A stretch of DNA of 64,000 nt from contig OX419755.1 in the NCBI GenBank assembly GCA_948567375.1, positions 1,369,001-1,433,000 on the forward strand, given 5' to 3'. A program made the position numbers and the translations under genes. The notes beneath the pieces are model-generated. The model was not told where the DNA came from. It did not search any database and worked only from the letters and a program-made list of their open reading frames with translations. The stretch comes from Lunularia cruciata (lineage: Eukaryota; Streptophyta; Marchantiopsida; Lunulariales; Lunulariaceae). This document shows, piece by piece, positions 29,886 through 43,126 of this stretch; within the stretch, counting starts at the first letter, position 1; each line of letters opens with the position of its first letter.

Positions 29886-32800
29886 ATAGCTTTGGCATGC
29901 AAATGTCATGACATACCAAACTTGGTGATCCAATAGTAACTTATATCTTCATAACGATCATGATACAATAACTTGTGATGAGTTGCTATGATTTGCTTGG
30001 TTTTGTTATGCAATAGCTCCTTAGAGATATACAACATGCCCTAATGCTCAGTTTTTCTTATCCAATCAACTTGTATTGATAAGGACTATGGCAACTTCAA
30101 GGAATATCAATTTAGAAGGACTGTCAAGAAAGAAACATCCACAGATTGAAGAGTCCCATAAATGCATCAAAAGAACATACATGTTGGATGTAAAAGTCAA
30201 AATAAGGTAGACTCCACATACTTGAGAAGATCATCAAGAATACTATCCAAAATAAGGTTGATGGGATAATTTTCCTTGCTCACAAGAGATTGCTTTGCTC
30301 TCATAGAAACCCTTCAATTTATGGGATTTGTGTCCACTTGCATGTGACATTGGATTTGCTTAGAACTATGGATTTTCTCATGTGTAGAAGTGACTTTGCT
30401 CAAAGAAGAGGGATATTAAATCTCACAAGCAAGTGGGTTTTCTTGTGAGTAGATAGGTTTGCTTGCATAGAGTGACAAAGACAAATTTCAAGCATAACAT
30501 TCAAACATTCAATAATTTCATAATTGAACTCATTTAGGAGTTGAATGGAATTGAATGAAAGAATTGTATAGGAAGGAAGAATGCAATAAGGCTTACATGA
30601 AGAGATGGGTATTCCAAACTACAGTAGTCTTTTAAGCCCAATGCATCAAGGTAAGCCTCTCAAATCCCTTCAATGATAGCTTGCACTTGCATCTTGTAAA
30701 GCCAACCTTATTTGATCAGTACCATATTGTCTTCTCTTTGGTGAAACCTTGTCAACCAAGTTAGCTTCTTAATATCTTCCATGTTGGGAGAGTATCAAAA
30801 TCTCTCATTATTGGAAGTATTAACCTTTTTCCTTGTCCCTTGCACTCTTTGTGATTTTCTATCACTACCTAACTCTCTTCACAACTTGTGATCTGATTTG
30901 AAAATGTGAAAATATTGTCTCTACCCTCAAAACTAGTACTCTTCTTTTCCTAATAATTTTGATACTTTGCACAATCCTTAATTTCCAAAATCACTATTTC
31001 TTCCCAATATGCTCAATTTGGTATCTCAATCTCTTTGCACTCTCATAAAATTTTGAAATCTTGAACTCTCACTAAACTCTCAATGCTCTCTTTGATTTCT
31101 CATTAATCTCTTTGCTTCAATGCTCTCTTAAATTTCAAAACCATACACTCAAACTCTTTGCCTCTTCCTCATCCTTGGTTTTCAATAATCTCCCTACCTC
31201 TATCCTCTCTCCAAATTTCTCCTTGATTTTCACTACTCTCTTTGCCTTCTTCTTCTATCTTCTCCCAAATTTCCCTTCATTGTTGATCTCTCTCTTCTCC
31301 CAAATTTCCTCCCTTGTCTCCCCGTAACTTGTCATCCTTGCCTATCTCTCTTTCCTCAAATCTCCTTCATGCCTCTCCCTTAATTTCCTTCTTTATTTGT
31401 CTACCTCTCTTCCTCAGATTTTGTTTCCTTGTTTGTCTCTCTTGCATGTCTCTCCTTCCTCAAACTTTTTTATACCTCCTCCTTAATTTCCTTTTTTGTA
31501 TGTCTATCTCTCTTCCTCAGATTTTCCTTCCTTGTTTGTCTCTCTCCACCCCAAATTTCCCTATATGTCTCTCTCTCCTCTCCCTTGTAGTTTTGAAATG
31601 AGGCAACACTACCTTCTCTTCTCCTCACCTCTCTCCCCTTTCCAAATCAATCCCTCTCTCCTCCTTCCTTGTTTCAAAAATCCATGTCCTCTCTTTCTCT
31701 TCTATTTTCAAAATACATCTCTCTCCCTTCTTTGTTCCTTCTTGTAAATCCTCTTTATATTCCTTTACCCATTATTTTAAAAATCGTCCAAATTGCTTTC
31801 AACCTCTCAACCCGTCCACCTTATACTCAAATGTAAACTTCCCTTGTAACTAACTTGCCTTCTACCTTGGTCTAAACTCTCCTCCTCCATCCCCCAAACT
31901 TGTCCCTTCTTTTTGATTGAACCTAGACATGGAAATGTAAAATTTTAAACTTGAAACAACACTCTTTCTTGCAAGGTGACTCTTTGATTGATTCTTGACT
32001 CTCCTCTTTTAGCACTCTCTTCAATTTGCACATGTGAAGCTCCAATTGCAAAATGTGGTGTAGCAAGCAAAAGCAAGTTACACTACATTTTTATACTATG
32101 CAATCAAGATCATATGGAATACATTCATTCCTTAAAAAACTTAAAAGAATTTGTAATTCCATACATTTATCTAAATCTATAAATTGCCTTGCAAATAACA
32201 TTAAATCATAACTTGAGCTACAACTACACATTTACTTCTCTAGCTTACTACCTAAAATTTTAATCAATTTTGAGTTGCTTAAGACATTGTATGAGTACCA
32301 AGCAAACCCATTAATAAAAAAATTGAGCCATTATCAAACAAGCAACTTCAATGTACATAAATCCATTTATTAACAAGTGATCCCATTTTACAACCATGAG
32401 CAGACCCATTCATCACAATATTTAAAACAAGCAGACCCATTTATCAAAAACAAATAGACAAAAATGTTCTCACAAATGCAGCCATTTTTATATGAGCAAC
32501 CTCATCAATTTATTGAGCAAATCCATATAGCCCGATTAGAAACCATTTGAATTCCATGAGCAGATCCATGTTACAACCTAGCAAACCCATATACATGAAA
32601 AACATTTGATACACTTAAGACTTTTAAACAAAATAAATTTGAAAGCATTTGATACATTTAATACTTTTGTTAAAACATGTAATATGAAATACCCTAGAGT
32701 TGCCCAATTGAAGGCCAAGCAGATTACCACTAATTGCCTAGTCTCTTCTCTTAGAGGGAGAGCACTCGCTCCACTTGTCTCCTGATGAGTACTTGCTCCA

Positions 32801-33185
32801 TCAATTTCCTATTTGAAATTTACTTCCTTTGTTTCAATTGCTCTTTGCCTTCCCACATATCACATTTATTTATTAAAAATTTATGCAATATAGCAAAAGC
32901 ACCATTCCAACATAAGATATAAAAGTTTCTCACTTTATTATTTAATTAGGTTCTCAACTCACACAAAGAATGACACTGTACTTGTAATATACCTCTATAA
33001 TCTTCATTTAGTGAACTTGTCCAAGCAACACAAGGTTGAAGTCTTTCCTTGTGTTTATCCTTGTTTATACAAAGAACTGGGTGGCTCATGGGGCAAATAT
33101 CCAACATCAATTATTAATTATTGATGGCTTTCAAATGAAACACACGCTCTCCATTGATTAACTTTTGACTAAAGCTCCAATTATT
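29886..33185. other. AT-rich stretch without recognised genes
   Basis: No credible coding frame on either strand. It contains a pyrimidine-rich block (30,895-31,760, listed separately). A patch of short irregular GAGCAGACCCAT-like repeats lies at 32,390-32,600. I recognise no element end here. Confidence 0.6.
30895..31760 (+). repeat. Pyrimidine-rich low-complexity block
   Basis: Long CT-rich runs built from loose repeats of CTCTCTTCCTCA, CCCAAATTTCC and TCTCTCTCC. Open frames through it are Leu/Ser/Phe-rich and reflect composition only. Confidence 0.7.
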
Positions 33186-33190
33186 TTAGT

Positions 33191-36100
33191 GTGACAACCC
33201 GGCAAATATCACTTTTGCGGTAATCGGGTAAGTAAAGTTCATTCTCGTAGAGATACGAGTCAGAAATGTCCAAATACAAAGTCACACAGTAACACTGTAG
33301 TTCTTCTTGGTTGCGTCTTTAATCTCTCAGGTAGAAACCACACCCAGAAGAGAGTAACAAGCACTGATTCACAGTCTTGTCACGACTTAACACTCCTTAA
33401 TCACAACTCCATCAATTCTTTCCAAACAATCTTGATTGTAATGATTCAGGCTCTCCTAAAAACGGCACTTCATTGCAAAATGAATTTGCCTCAGAATTGT
33501 GTTCCACCCCTCCACTGAAGGCACAACTTCCTTGATCGAAATTGCTTCACATCAACCTTGCACTGCACTCACAAACGCAGAATACTACCAACACTACAAT
33601 TCCTCTCAGATCTGTCAAGGCATTGCTTTGATTGCACTTCACTCAAGATCAAACACACAAAATGAAGATCAAGGCTACGGAATCCAACATCCAACAAACA
33701 CACTTACTTGCACTTTGAATTTCTCCAAACACTCACAAACACAAGTACAATGTTGATACTCAGAATCAAGCTCAAGCAACGAGCACTTCTTCATAGCACT
33801 TTGCTTTATCTATTCTCAGAAATATGAGCACTAAACAACATCTGACTGCAAATGCCACTCTTAAATAGTGAACAAATTGATAGTTCTCACAACTATACCG
33901 TTCTACAACAACTCTTCTAACCTGCAGATCCAAAATGACAATGCACCTCTTTATATCTGCCTCTTCAAATCTCAAAACTGTTACTACTCCAATCCGATGT
34001 CTACTTCGTCATCGGCTTTCAAACCCGAACCCGAAGTAAATTTACTTCCTACTACTCTATCCTCAGGTTTCACAACTTCTAATTCTTCTACCAGATCTAG
34101 CAATTCTCTTTCTTGATCTGAAATTACACTAGTGGGTAATCTATCTAACTCCTTATCTGCTCACCCACTCTTCTCCAATGTCTCCAATGGTAACTCCAAA
34201 GACATCTACACTCCTATGTTATCTACCTCGGGTTTGGCTCTAACATCCTTCCAAAGTTTATCTATCTCCAACTTGACTAAGTCTAATCTAATTGTGATAT
34301 TATCTTGTACCTCTAATATCTTCATATCTACACAAGTCTTGAGACTTATCAGCAGTGCATTCAAATCGGTATCTTTTGCCTATCTTCACCTCATCTCTTG
34401 CACCAACAATTTCAACTCGTGCAGCCTTGTCTCTTCAATTCAAACACTGGCCTCTGAACTCAACATTACGTTCATCCTGAGGACAATCTCCTTCAATGGC
34501 TCCAATCGCATTTTTCTTTCTCACTCTCGATCTGCAAGCCAATCCTCCCTATACATTGCCAACTCTGCTTTGAACTTGGCTTTCACCGTTTCCTTCTCCT
34601 TCTCCTTCTCCTTCCGTACAATCTTCTCCTCTTGATTACAAAGTAACTCTTGTAATCTTTCTTCTTCCCTATATCGTGCTGCTAACTCTCTTTGCCAGAG
34701 CTGCTTCTTCTCTTCTAACTCTCCATCACCCTATTGAGCTCTTGTTCCTTTGCCGCTACCCTCGCCATAGCATGGATAAGTTCTACTCATGAATCAGCAA
34801 ACTATTGCTTCAAAATCTCATATTTTGCTACTTGCCTTTCTCTTGCTATGTCACTCTTCTTAACAAGCTCTTCTCAATATCTCACTTCTCTCTTCAGGTC
34901 TTCAATTACCTGAGTTTTCACTACTGCCTTTGCTTGCAGTACTTCACTTTCCTCCTCTCCTTGGGTTATGATCTTCTTCAACTCCAAGTTCTCTTCTTCT
35001 AATCTTGCTAAGACCTGCAACACAATCTTCACTTCTGGACAAGTTGATTGCATTTCCTGCTTCTTGTGCTCCAATTTCATCAGCAGTGGACACACAACCT
35101 CCCGTAGATACTCTACTCCATTGCTCGTTACTACCTCTTCTTGCGTAGCAACTTCTCTTTGCACTTCGTGTTCATCCAATACTTGCCTTCTTCTCTGCAG
35201 TCATCATATTGGAACTGATGCCTTGCTTCCTAAGCTTTTGTTCACTTCTTCTTTTACTTTACTCGGACCTACATCACACTTCGCCTTGCATCTTGAGCAA
35301 ACTCCCCTCTAAACTGTGATCTTCTTCTCTTTGGCCTCGGATATCTCATCTTCCAATGTCGTATTGTCCTCCGCCTCGATCTCTGCCTACACTTCTTCTT
35401 TCTCCTCTGTAGCAGCTGGCACCAACGTCATTTCTCCACCCTCACTATTGTTGCTACTTGTATCTCCACTTTGTAGAGTTAGCTCGGGCTCGTCCTCACG
35501 TTCCTAATCTTTGGACTTGCACTCGGCTTCACCTTCCGAGTCTTCGTCTTTTGACTCGATCACCACCATTCCTCACCTCGGGTTTCCCCTCCTGGTCTTC
35601 CAAGGTTTTGTCTTGTCTTTGACTTCACCTTGCCGACTTCTCTTCTTTGATTTTGGAGTACTCACTTCTATCTCCACATTCTTCCCCGTCTTCTTGTAGT
35701 ACTCATCTGTGCTTTTGATTTGTAGGATGTACTACTGCTCCTCTATATCGACTTCTCTTCTCAAATTGGGATGGAAATGTGACACCATTCTACTGCGCTC
35801 CGCCAAGTTCAGCAAATTTAACCCAAAGTAGAAATGGGCTGCAAACAACACGATGTAATGTGGAGGCAATTTATCCCGCAGATTCCACACCATTTGTTGC
35901 GTTCTCCCATGAAAACACCTCGCCCAATTGATTGGTTCTCCTGCAAAAAATTTGTGAAAGAACAACGCTTGGTGTTTCATCACATAGGTTGTTCTCTTTG
36001 GCTTCAAGATTGGCATCAGAGCACTCACAATTCCCCTCTTGACAGGATCTTTATAACTCTCCACTTTGTACCTATTCTTTGTCAGATTTGACAAGAATGC

Positions 36101-36978
36101 ATCTCTCACTTCTTGGGTTTCTTTGGCTATCTCTCCCTTCCCCAAAAACGTGGCACCCTGCTCCGTGCCTGCTTCCTTCCAGAGTACTAATCTCCAATCC
36201 GACTCTGTCTAACGAGCCGGATTTCCTCTCTTCCCTTCTTCTTCAGGCCCATCAAGACACTTGCTTTCGATGATCTCAGTCATGAAACCTGGAAAACTAA
36301 CATTCCAATTCCATGCCAAGAATGTAATCCAAAGTTTGCTCAAGACTTCTATTCTTGCGATTACGTCTAACCTCCGAATCACATGATTCCTCACTGTGAA
36401 TTCGGAGTTCTTCTTTCCTCCTCCCATCTCTCTTGCTTTCTCACTGTCTCTCAATTTCACTCTCTCAACTTCTCCCTTACACACTAGCGCGTCTCCAACT
36501 CTATTTCCCTTCCCATGATCACTTGTAGGACAACTTCTCAATGGCAAAGGAAAATTGCTCGACATTGCTTCGTTGCAAGCTCAATTTTTATAGAGTTTTG
36601 CTTTCTTTGTCTCTCTTTACTTTGAGTTTCTACCAAGAAATCACACCTCCTACATGCGCCTGTCACTGTCAATCGTACTTCGCGCGTATGGGCCGCCAGT
36701 TTTGAACGGTCCCTTCTTGAATTTCTTGCCCCAACAAAAGGTTGTTAGATAGACTTTGCCTTGGGTTGAGCTCCCCTCGATACAAAGACTCCTTACTTCA
36801 GGTTGTATGCTGACAATGCATTTCTGAGAACTTTGCCTTATGACCCGAAGTCACTCTACTTTGGGTTTCATCCCGAAGACTCTTTTCTTTGCCTTCTTCA
36901 GCCATATAGGTCCAATCTGACTTCTCTATACACTTCTTCTTCTCTATTTTGAAAAAAAATATAAATGTGGGCACAACA
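33191..36978 (-). repeat. 3' LTR of family L copy d
   Basis: 3788 bp, from TGTGACAACCCGG to GTGGGCACAACA on the plus strand. Partner of 43134-46911. A TATA box (TATAAAAATTG on the minus strand) is at 36584-36592. Confidence 0.95.
33984..36565 (-). pseudogene. LTR-borne ORF of family L, 3' LTR copy
   Basis: ~860 codons with several stops and frameshifts. The N-terminal part (36,565-36,209) has GGGKKNSEFTVRNH and RLDVIARIEVLSKLW. The next piece, uninterrupted at 36145-35732, has VRDAFLSNLTKNRYKVESY, RGIVSALMPILKP, FFHKFFAGEPINWARCF, MVWNLRDKLPPHYIVLFAAH and ERSRMVSHFHP. An acidic/Lys-rich middle and a long coiled coil (35,179-34,100) follow. The end is TAG at 33984-33986 after DDEVDIGLE-like residues. 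It mirrors the 5' LTR copy. Confidence 0.65.
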
Positions 36979-36994
36979 TACCCCCTCCCTCAAA
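36979..36994 (-). other. Polypurine tract of family L
   Basis: The reverse complement TTTGAGGGAGGGGGTA lies immediately before the 3' LTR, fixing minus orientation. Confidence 0.85.
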
Positions 36995-38330
36995 TGTGAG
37001 CGTCCCCACAAACATCGACCTTGAGTGTCTTAGAGACTTCCGAGTCTATGGTCCAATATCTCCGAACTCTCCACCCGTTTACTTGAGTGGCAAAAGGATT
37101 ACCTTCCAAGTCTACAAGCTGCATGGACCCATTTTCATAAAGATGAAGAACTCGATAGAGACCCATCCATCTCAAATGCAACTTGCCTGGAAAAAATATT
37201 TGGCGATTGTCATATAACAAAACCAAATCTCCTTCACATACAGCCACAAGCTTGATTTGCTTATTGTGCTTGACTTTCCTCTGTGCTTGTACTTCTTCCG
37301 TGGTTTGCATTGCATCATCTCTTTTCTCTTCTAACCACATCAGTTGATGAATCCGAAGATCCTGACTTTCTTTCTCCGACAATCGTTCTTCACAAAGAAT
37401 CCGATGTCGGTACTTCAAATTCAACTGGCAGTATGGGATGCAAGCCATTTGTCAAGAAGTATGGAGTTTGTTTGGTTGTAATCTTTTTTTTCGTTCGATA
37501 GGCCCACAATGCAGCTGGTAATTTTGTATCCCAGTCATAGGCATAATTGACAGTCACCTTATTCAAAATTTTGCAAAGTAACCCATTTGCCTTTTCCATT
37601 AAGCCATTTGCTTTTGGGTTATAAGGAGTCATCTTCCGATGTTTAATCTGAAAGTACTCGGTTAATGCCTCCATTACAGAGTTCAAAAAGTGTGTTCCTC
37701 GGTCACTGACCAATTCCAAAGGACACCTATATTGGGAGATGATGTTTCGAAAGAAAAATTCCGCCACAGTTTCAGCATCATCTCTGTGAGTTGCTTTAGC
37801 TTCAACCATTTTGGTAGCATAGTCAATGCAAACCAAAATGTATTGCTTTTTGGTGACTCGGATCACTGGTTGAATGGGACCCACAAAATCAATCCCCCAT
37901 TTCTCAAATGGGGCCAAAGGCAAAATTGGTCTCAAAGGCCATTGAGAAGTAGCCGTCGGCTTCCTCGTTCTTTGACAAGCATCACAGCTTCAGATATGAG
38001 CATGCACGTCTTTGTACATTGTAGGCCACCAATACCCTACCAAAAGAATTTTCTTTACAGTATTCTTCAGAGCATAGTGTCCTCTCGATGCTTTGGAGTG
38101 TAAAGATTCAATCACTCCTCCTACTTTGTATGACTCCAAGCATCACCGAAGTACTTCTTCTTTGCCCATCTTAAATAAAATGTTGTGTTTGAGCTGGTAC
38201 GGCCCCATTTTCCTAAGAAAGACTGCCCTCTGCTTTGGGTCCATCCCTTCAGGACAATGGAGAGTATGCAGATAGTGATATTCTGTTGCATACCTCGTAC
38301 TTTGCATTGCTGATAATTGATACAACTCTT
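36995..38330 (-). pseudogene. Family L integrase
   Basis: The zinc region is near 38,060-37,975 (HYALKN and WWPTMYKDV, then CDAC; one stop before CDAC). The core (37935-37390) is uninterrupted, with all three acidic residues visible: GIDFVGP, LVSDRGTHF and GLMEKANGL. A C-terminal frame (37448-36990) carries EGDLVLLYDNRQIFFPGKL and RWMGLYRVL, then NGWRVRRYW, and stops just before the polypurine tract. No chromodomain. A frameshift joins core and tail near 37,420. Confidence 0.88.
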
Positions 38331-38373
38331 CGTCAAGGAACCGATCATCAATTTCACACTCCTGGTCTTGAGT

Positions 38374-39720
38374 TTATAACCTGGACAGGAAGTCCGCATT
38401 TGAATGCAAAGCTCCCTTCCTTACTTGTACAGTATATGTGAATTCTTGTAACAACAAGATCCATCTTGCAATTTGCCTGGATAAATCTGCCTTTTTGACC
38501 AAATGTTGCAATGTGTAATGGTGTACATAGAAGACAAACTCGTATCCCAATAGATAATGGCAAAATTTCTTGCAGGCATACACCATTCCGAGTGCTTCTC
38601 TTTCAATCATTGAATAGTTCTTTTCAAAAACTGAAAGTTGGCGGCTGACATAATACACCGGGTAGTCCTTCTTCTTTTTGTCCTTTTGACTTAAGACAAC
38701 TCCGATGGCCATGGATGAAGTGTCCACATATACATGAAAAGGGACATCCCAATTTGGGGCCCTCATAAATGGTGTTTCAACCAGCTTCTTCTTCAACACC
38801 TGGAAAGCTTCTTCTTGATTTGCTTCCCATAGATAGTCTTCGGATTTCTTCAGAAGCTTTGTAAGTGGTGTAGCAAATGCTGCATAATTTGACATGAAGC
38901 GTCTGTAGTATCCGACATGTCCCAAGAAGGCTCTTAGCTCCCGGATGTTCTTCAGGGATTCCAAAGCTGCGATTATCTTAACCTTCTCACCGTCAACTTC
39001 AATACCTCAGCTTGACACCCGATGCTCCTGAAGAATTCCCTCCTTCATTGCGAAGAAGCATTTCTCCATGTGTAATGACAAGCCGGCAAAATGACACCTT
39101 TCAAAAGTTTGGCAAAGGTAATCTAAATGTACATCTCTTTGCCCGAACACACAAAAATCATCAATGAAAACTTCAACAAATTTGTGCAGGATATCTTTGA
39201 AGATTGAATTCATCATCCGTTGGAAAGTAGCGGGAGCATTACACAACCCAAAGGGCATTTGATTGTAAGTGAAAGTGCCCCAATCGGTTGTGAAGGTGGT
39301 CTTATCCTTGTCCTCTTCTCGAATAGATACTTGATTGTACCCTGAAAATCCATCAAGAAAGCTATAACAAGGATGACTCGCTACCTGATCTAAAATTGTA
39401 TCGATAAAAGGCAATGGATGGTGATCTTTCCTTGTGATTGCGTTCAACTTCCGGAAGTCTTGGCACACTCGGATCTTCCCTGTTTTCTTCTTCAGGACAA
39501 TGAAAATGAGGGAAACCCATTCATTGCTTAAGATAGGGAAGATGATTCTGGCTCCTAAGTACTTGTCGATTTCATCTTTCACCAAAAGCAAGTATTTTGG
39601 GTTCAGGCGGTATGGTTGCTGCCAAACCGGAATTGCACCTTCAACCAGATCAATCTGGTGTTCTCCAAATTCTCATGGAATACCTGGCATTTGATCAATA
39701 GACCAGGCAAATACATCCTG
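38374..39720 (-). pseudogene. Family L reverse transcriptase and RNase H
   Basis: RT (39591-39007) has VSLIFIVLKKKTGKIRVCQDF, HPLPFIDTILDQVASHP, FLDGFSGYNQVSIREED, MPFGLCNAPATFQRMMN and catalytic VFIDDFCVFG (~39,160). The upstream approach DVFAWSIDQMPGIP lies near 39,690. RNase H (38964-38374) has AFLGHVGYYRRFM, VYVDTSSMAIG (~38,735), FEKNYSMIEREALG (~38,610) and NADFLSRL (~38,385). A stop near 39,008 separates the two. Fold and catalytic residues are preserved. Confidence 0.9.
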
Positions 39721-40560
39721 GAATTCTATGAACAGGGCAGTGTATCCTGCCAACTCCTCCAAAGTGACTGTCTTCAAAATTTTCAAAATTTTTCCTTCCG
39801 TTAATAAAACATCTTGACAGTCATTGGGGTTCATGACGCCTTCAATGTGGCTTACTCGGCTTAACCCAAGGCGAGCTGCCATCAAACCTCCTTCCTCCAA
39901 GTCCGGTTCACCCAAGGCGAGGTCATATGGATCTTTGTCTTTGACATCCACCTCGTAGCATTCCAAATAGTTAACTTGGACTTTGTCTTCGGATTCATCT
40001 GAGGACAAAGACAATGAGTCTTTGGATTTGTCCTCCTCTTCCAACAAACTTGTTTCCCCAAGGTGGGGAACTTTTGTCCAACTCACAGTCACCAGCTTCT
40101 GATCTTTGAACGAAATGTCCTTGAATCTTAACTTCTGCTGATGCCAATCCACCACAACTTGGGCACTGTACAACCAAGGTCTTCCGATCAACAGAGGGTA
40201 ACCAGTCTTTCTCACTGGTCGCAACACAATGTAATTCAACTTGAAGGGAACCCCTCCAATGATCGTGGTTATGTTTGACAGCATGCCAAAAGGCCGTCCT
40301 GGTTTGGTCTGCAAACTTCAACACTCGGGGTGTTGGCTCAAATGTGTGATACCCCAGTCGATTTGCAGTATCTTCGGTCATGACATTCACACCGGAACCC
40401 AAATCAATGGGTATTAATGTGATCATGCACCCTACAATCTCCGCATCTACCTTGGGAGATCCCAAATCTTCTTGTTCAATATGATAGATAGCAAGCAGGT
40501 CCTTCTTTGACATCAACCTCACCTTCTTGAGTGCCGAATTCAGCTACTTCTTGTACAACT
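39721..40560 (-). pseudogene. Family L aspartic protease region
   Basis: Two overlapping frames cover it (40522-39995 and 40314-39673), joined by a frameshift near 40,280. The active-site strand reads PIDLGSGVNVM (~40,400), with Leu where Ser is usual in DSG. The flap/second strand block is LLIGRPWL (~40,200). An acidic, Ser-rich linker follows (EEEDKSKDSLSLSSDESEDK) toward RT. Because the Asp and Gly remain, this is probably a decayed retropepsin. Confidence 0.75.
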
Positions 40561-42700
40561 TGTTATCTTCCCACAATTGATTGAATGTGACGTTGGCATT
40601 TGTGGCTGCCAGATCTAAAACAATATCATATTGGGGTACTCCTCCCAATTTGACCATCTTTGCCTTCGGCTTTGGGTTCAAAGTCTCTCCATGTTCCATC
40701 TTGACTTCAAGACACTTCAAAATGGTGACAAGATTGCTAGTGGTCGTAACCCGAGGTTCCTCAGGTTGGCCCACCTCAGCTTGGATCAGACCCTTTACTT
40801 CGGATCGGATATCCACCGGAAAAATTGGAGACTTCGTCTTCGTCTCCTCTTCCAAACTCAGTTCCCAAGTCCTGAGTAGTGCCTCCTTTAGTTCTTTCTG
40901 CAAGGCTTTAGCTTTGGCTTTTGCGAGGATCTTTTCCTCCTTGGCAGAAAGAATTGCCTTTGGGTGCAATCTCTTTGCCTTTCTGGAAGACGACAAGGTC
41001 GTACTCAGCTCTTTGGGATCACGCTTCTTCTTGCTGGAGTGTGTCTCAACCTTCAAAATTTCAAGGTCCGGCCATTCTCTTTCCGAGGCTGGACTCCCTT
41101 CTTGAGGTCTCTCCTCCTCAAGCGGATACAATTTACATTTGTATCCCCCTTTGCCTGAATTGCTGCACACTCAGTGGGGGTTTGTACATATTTTATAGGC
41201 GGCTTCAGGTTCAGAGGGTGAGGACATTGGTTGCCTATATGCCCCGATCCTTTACAGTTTCCACATAGGGGAACATACCCAATTTGCCGTCTTGGCTCCG
41301 GACAGTTTGGAGACCAATGTCCCATCGAGCCACAATTATAATAGGCTCCGGGTGCAACATTCAGAGGGCAATTCTGGTTGCTCATTGGTGGTCTTCATGG
41401 AGGAGCATTGGGGTTATACTCCCTTGGTCCAAACCTTGGACCTTGGTACAATGTGCTAGCTTGAGGCTGTACTTCTTGTGTTTGGTACACAGCCTCTTCA
41501 TCCTCATCTTGGCTCCATCCCGGAACCCAATCAATTTGCTGCACCGGGAATGCATTACGAGTATAGCATCTTGTGTTTGCGTGGCCTGATTTGCCACATG
41601 CGGTGCACCATACATTTGATCTCCCAAATGCTGGGGCCTTCCTTTTGTCTTTGGCCCCAATGATCTGGATCTTGAAATCCAAAAACTCCTTGATGAGGGC
41701 ATCTAGCTTGGTATCTGCCTTATTTACACTCTTTGCTGGAGGAGTCACTGGTTTCTTACCCCCACGTCTTCTTACTCATCTTGGCTTTGATTCTTTGGAT
41801 TCCGAAGAAGAGCTAGAAGACGTGGAGGACTCTTTTGAAGAAGAGGATGTGCTGCACGAAGCTCTCCTTTTGGGCTTCTTGCCTTTCTTCTCCCAATTTC
41901 TCCGATTGCCGGCAAAGTGAGAGTGGGCCGCCTCGTAACGAGCAACATGTTTGAGTACTTTATCAAAGGAAGTTACATTCCTCTCCCTTGCAAAGATTTG
42001 TATCTTTGGTGAAAGTCCTCCAAGGAACCAGGTAATGGCTTGGACATTGGTGTAACCCACCACCCCCGATTGCTTGGGAACTCGGTGCAAAAGTGCCATG
42101 AACCGCTCAGAGTAGTCTCTCAACTTCTCCTTCTTGCCTTGGTCTAAATCGTTGAGTGTCGTGAAGACACTCATGTCATAATCAACCTCCCGGAATCGTT
42201 CCAAGAAGTTGTTTCTCAAGTCTGCCCAATCCGCTGGTACAAACCCCTTTTGGGTCACATGGGTGTACCAGCTCCAAGCTTTCTTTCAGAGCAGACTTAG
42301 GAAAATTCTCAGGCAATCTGTCGAGTCATGCTCCTTGTTAGCAAAGAGATAACTTCAAATTCTTCAATGAATTTGGGGTCTTTGTCTTGTTCTTTCCCCT
42401 TGTACTTTTGATAGGCGTGTCGGGTGACAGGCAACAAAGTCATCGTTTGATGCACTGGGATCGGCTGAGGTAGTGTTGAACTTGACGGAACTGAAGGATT
42501 GGCTAGTATCGATGTCGTGTTGTCAGCCCAAGGGTTCCAATTTGTCAAATTCAAGGTAGGGTCTTCTTTGAAAATTTCTGGTATAAGGGTGTCGACTTCA
42601 ACCCGAGTGGAAGATTTAGGATCCACACCTTTGATGTTTTCTTCCAAATTCCTTTGGGACAACCGAGGAATTGTTTGTAGAAGATGTTGGCCCTCTTCTT
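40544..42700 (-). pseudogene. Family L gag with three zinc knuckles
   Basis: The N-terminal part (42662-42309) contains TNWNPWADN. The capsid (42258-41776) has DWADLRNNFLERFREVDYD, KEKLRDYSERFMALLHRVP and WFLGGLSPKIQ, then a Ser-rich tail. Knuckles: CTACGKSGHANTRC (~41,600), YYNCGSMGHWSPNC with Tyr replacing the first Cys (~41,330), and CGNCKGSGHIGNQC (~41,255). A Lys/Glu-rich region (41170-40544) links to protease. Frameshifts lie near 42,290, 41,770 and 41,390. Three knuckles are more than the one or two usual in Gag. Confidence 0.8.
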
Positions 42701-43105
42701 CCAGAAGTGTTCGTGTTGTCTTTTCTCAAACGAAGTTCTTCAAGGACACAACTTCCTTTACAACTCTAGGGGACGTTGGTGTACTGGGCCGCAATGCATA
42801 TGTTTGGCCACTCGAGTCTTTCTTCTTCTTTGACGAAGAGAGAGATGCAAAGTAGCCTTGCCGCCTTCACGTTTCTTGTGGTCAAGTTCTCACAAGGCTT
42901 CTTGCACTTTGTGAAGGAGTTGAAAGTCCAACGCCTCTCATTTGGTTTCGTCAACAGTGGATGGGACGTTCAGACGTTCATCTTCTTCACGCTGCAGTGC
43001 TTGTCTTTGAGCTCTCTCTTCCCGTTGTTCTCTCAATGCAGACATTCATATTGCATTGATTCCCACTTTTGAGTTAGGCTTTGTATTCTTCCACTTCTGA
43101 GATTT

Positions 43106-43126
43106 GTATCCCCGGCAGCGGTGCCA
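43106..43126 (-). other. Primer-binding site of family L (tRNA-Asp)
   Basis: The reverse complement TGGCACCGCTGCCGGGGAT matches the complement of plant tRNA-Asp 3' end (TGGCGCCGTTGCCGGGGAT) at all but two of 19 positions. It is seven bases from the LTR. Confidence 0.85.

Noticed and set aside
31112-31747. Several Leu/Ser-rich open frames
   Set aside because: They lie in a pyrimidine-rich low-complexity block and overlap in all frames; composition artefact.
29886-33185. Copia-like coding remnants
   Set aside because: I looked for RT and integrase motifs on both strands and found none that hold beyond a few residues.
34132-35699. Plus-strand Ser-rich frames inside the family L LTR
   Set aside because: Mirror image of the Glu/Lys/Leu-rich coiled-coil frame on the minus strand; recurs only as its complement.
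40581-41268. Plus-strand open frames opposite family L gag/protease linker
   Set aside because: Antisense shadows; the minus strand carries the zinc knuckles and protease blocks.
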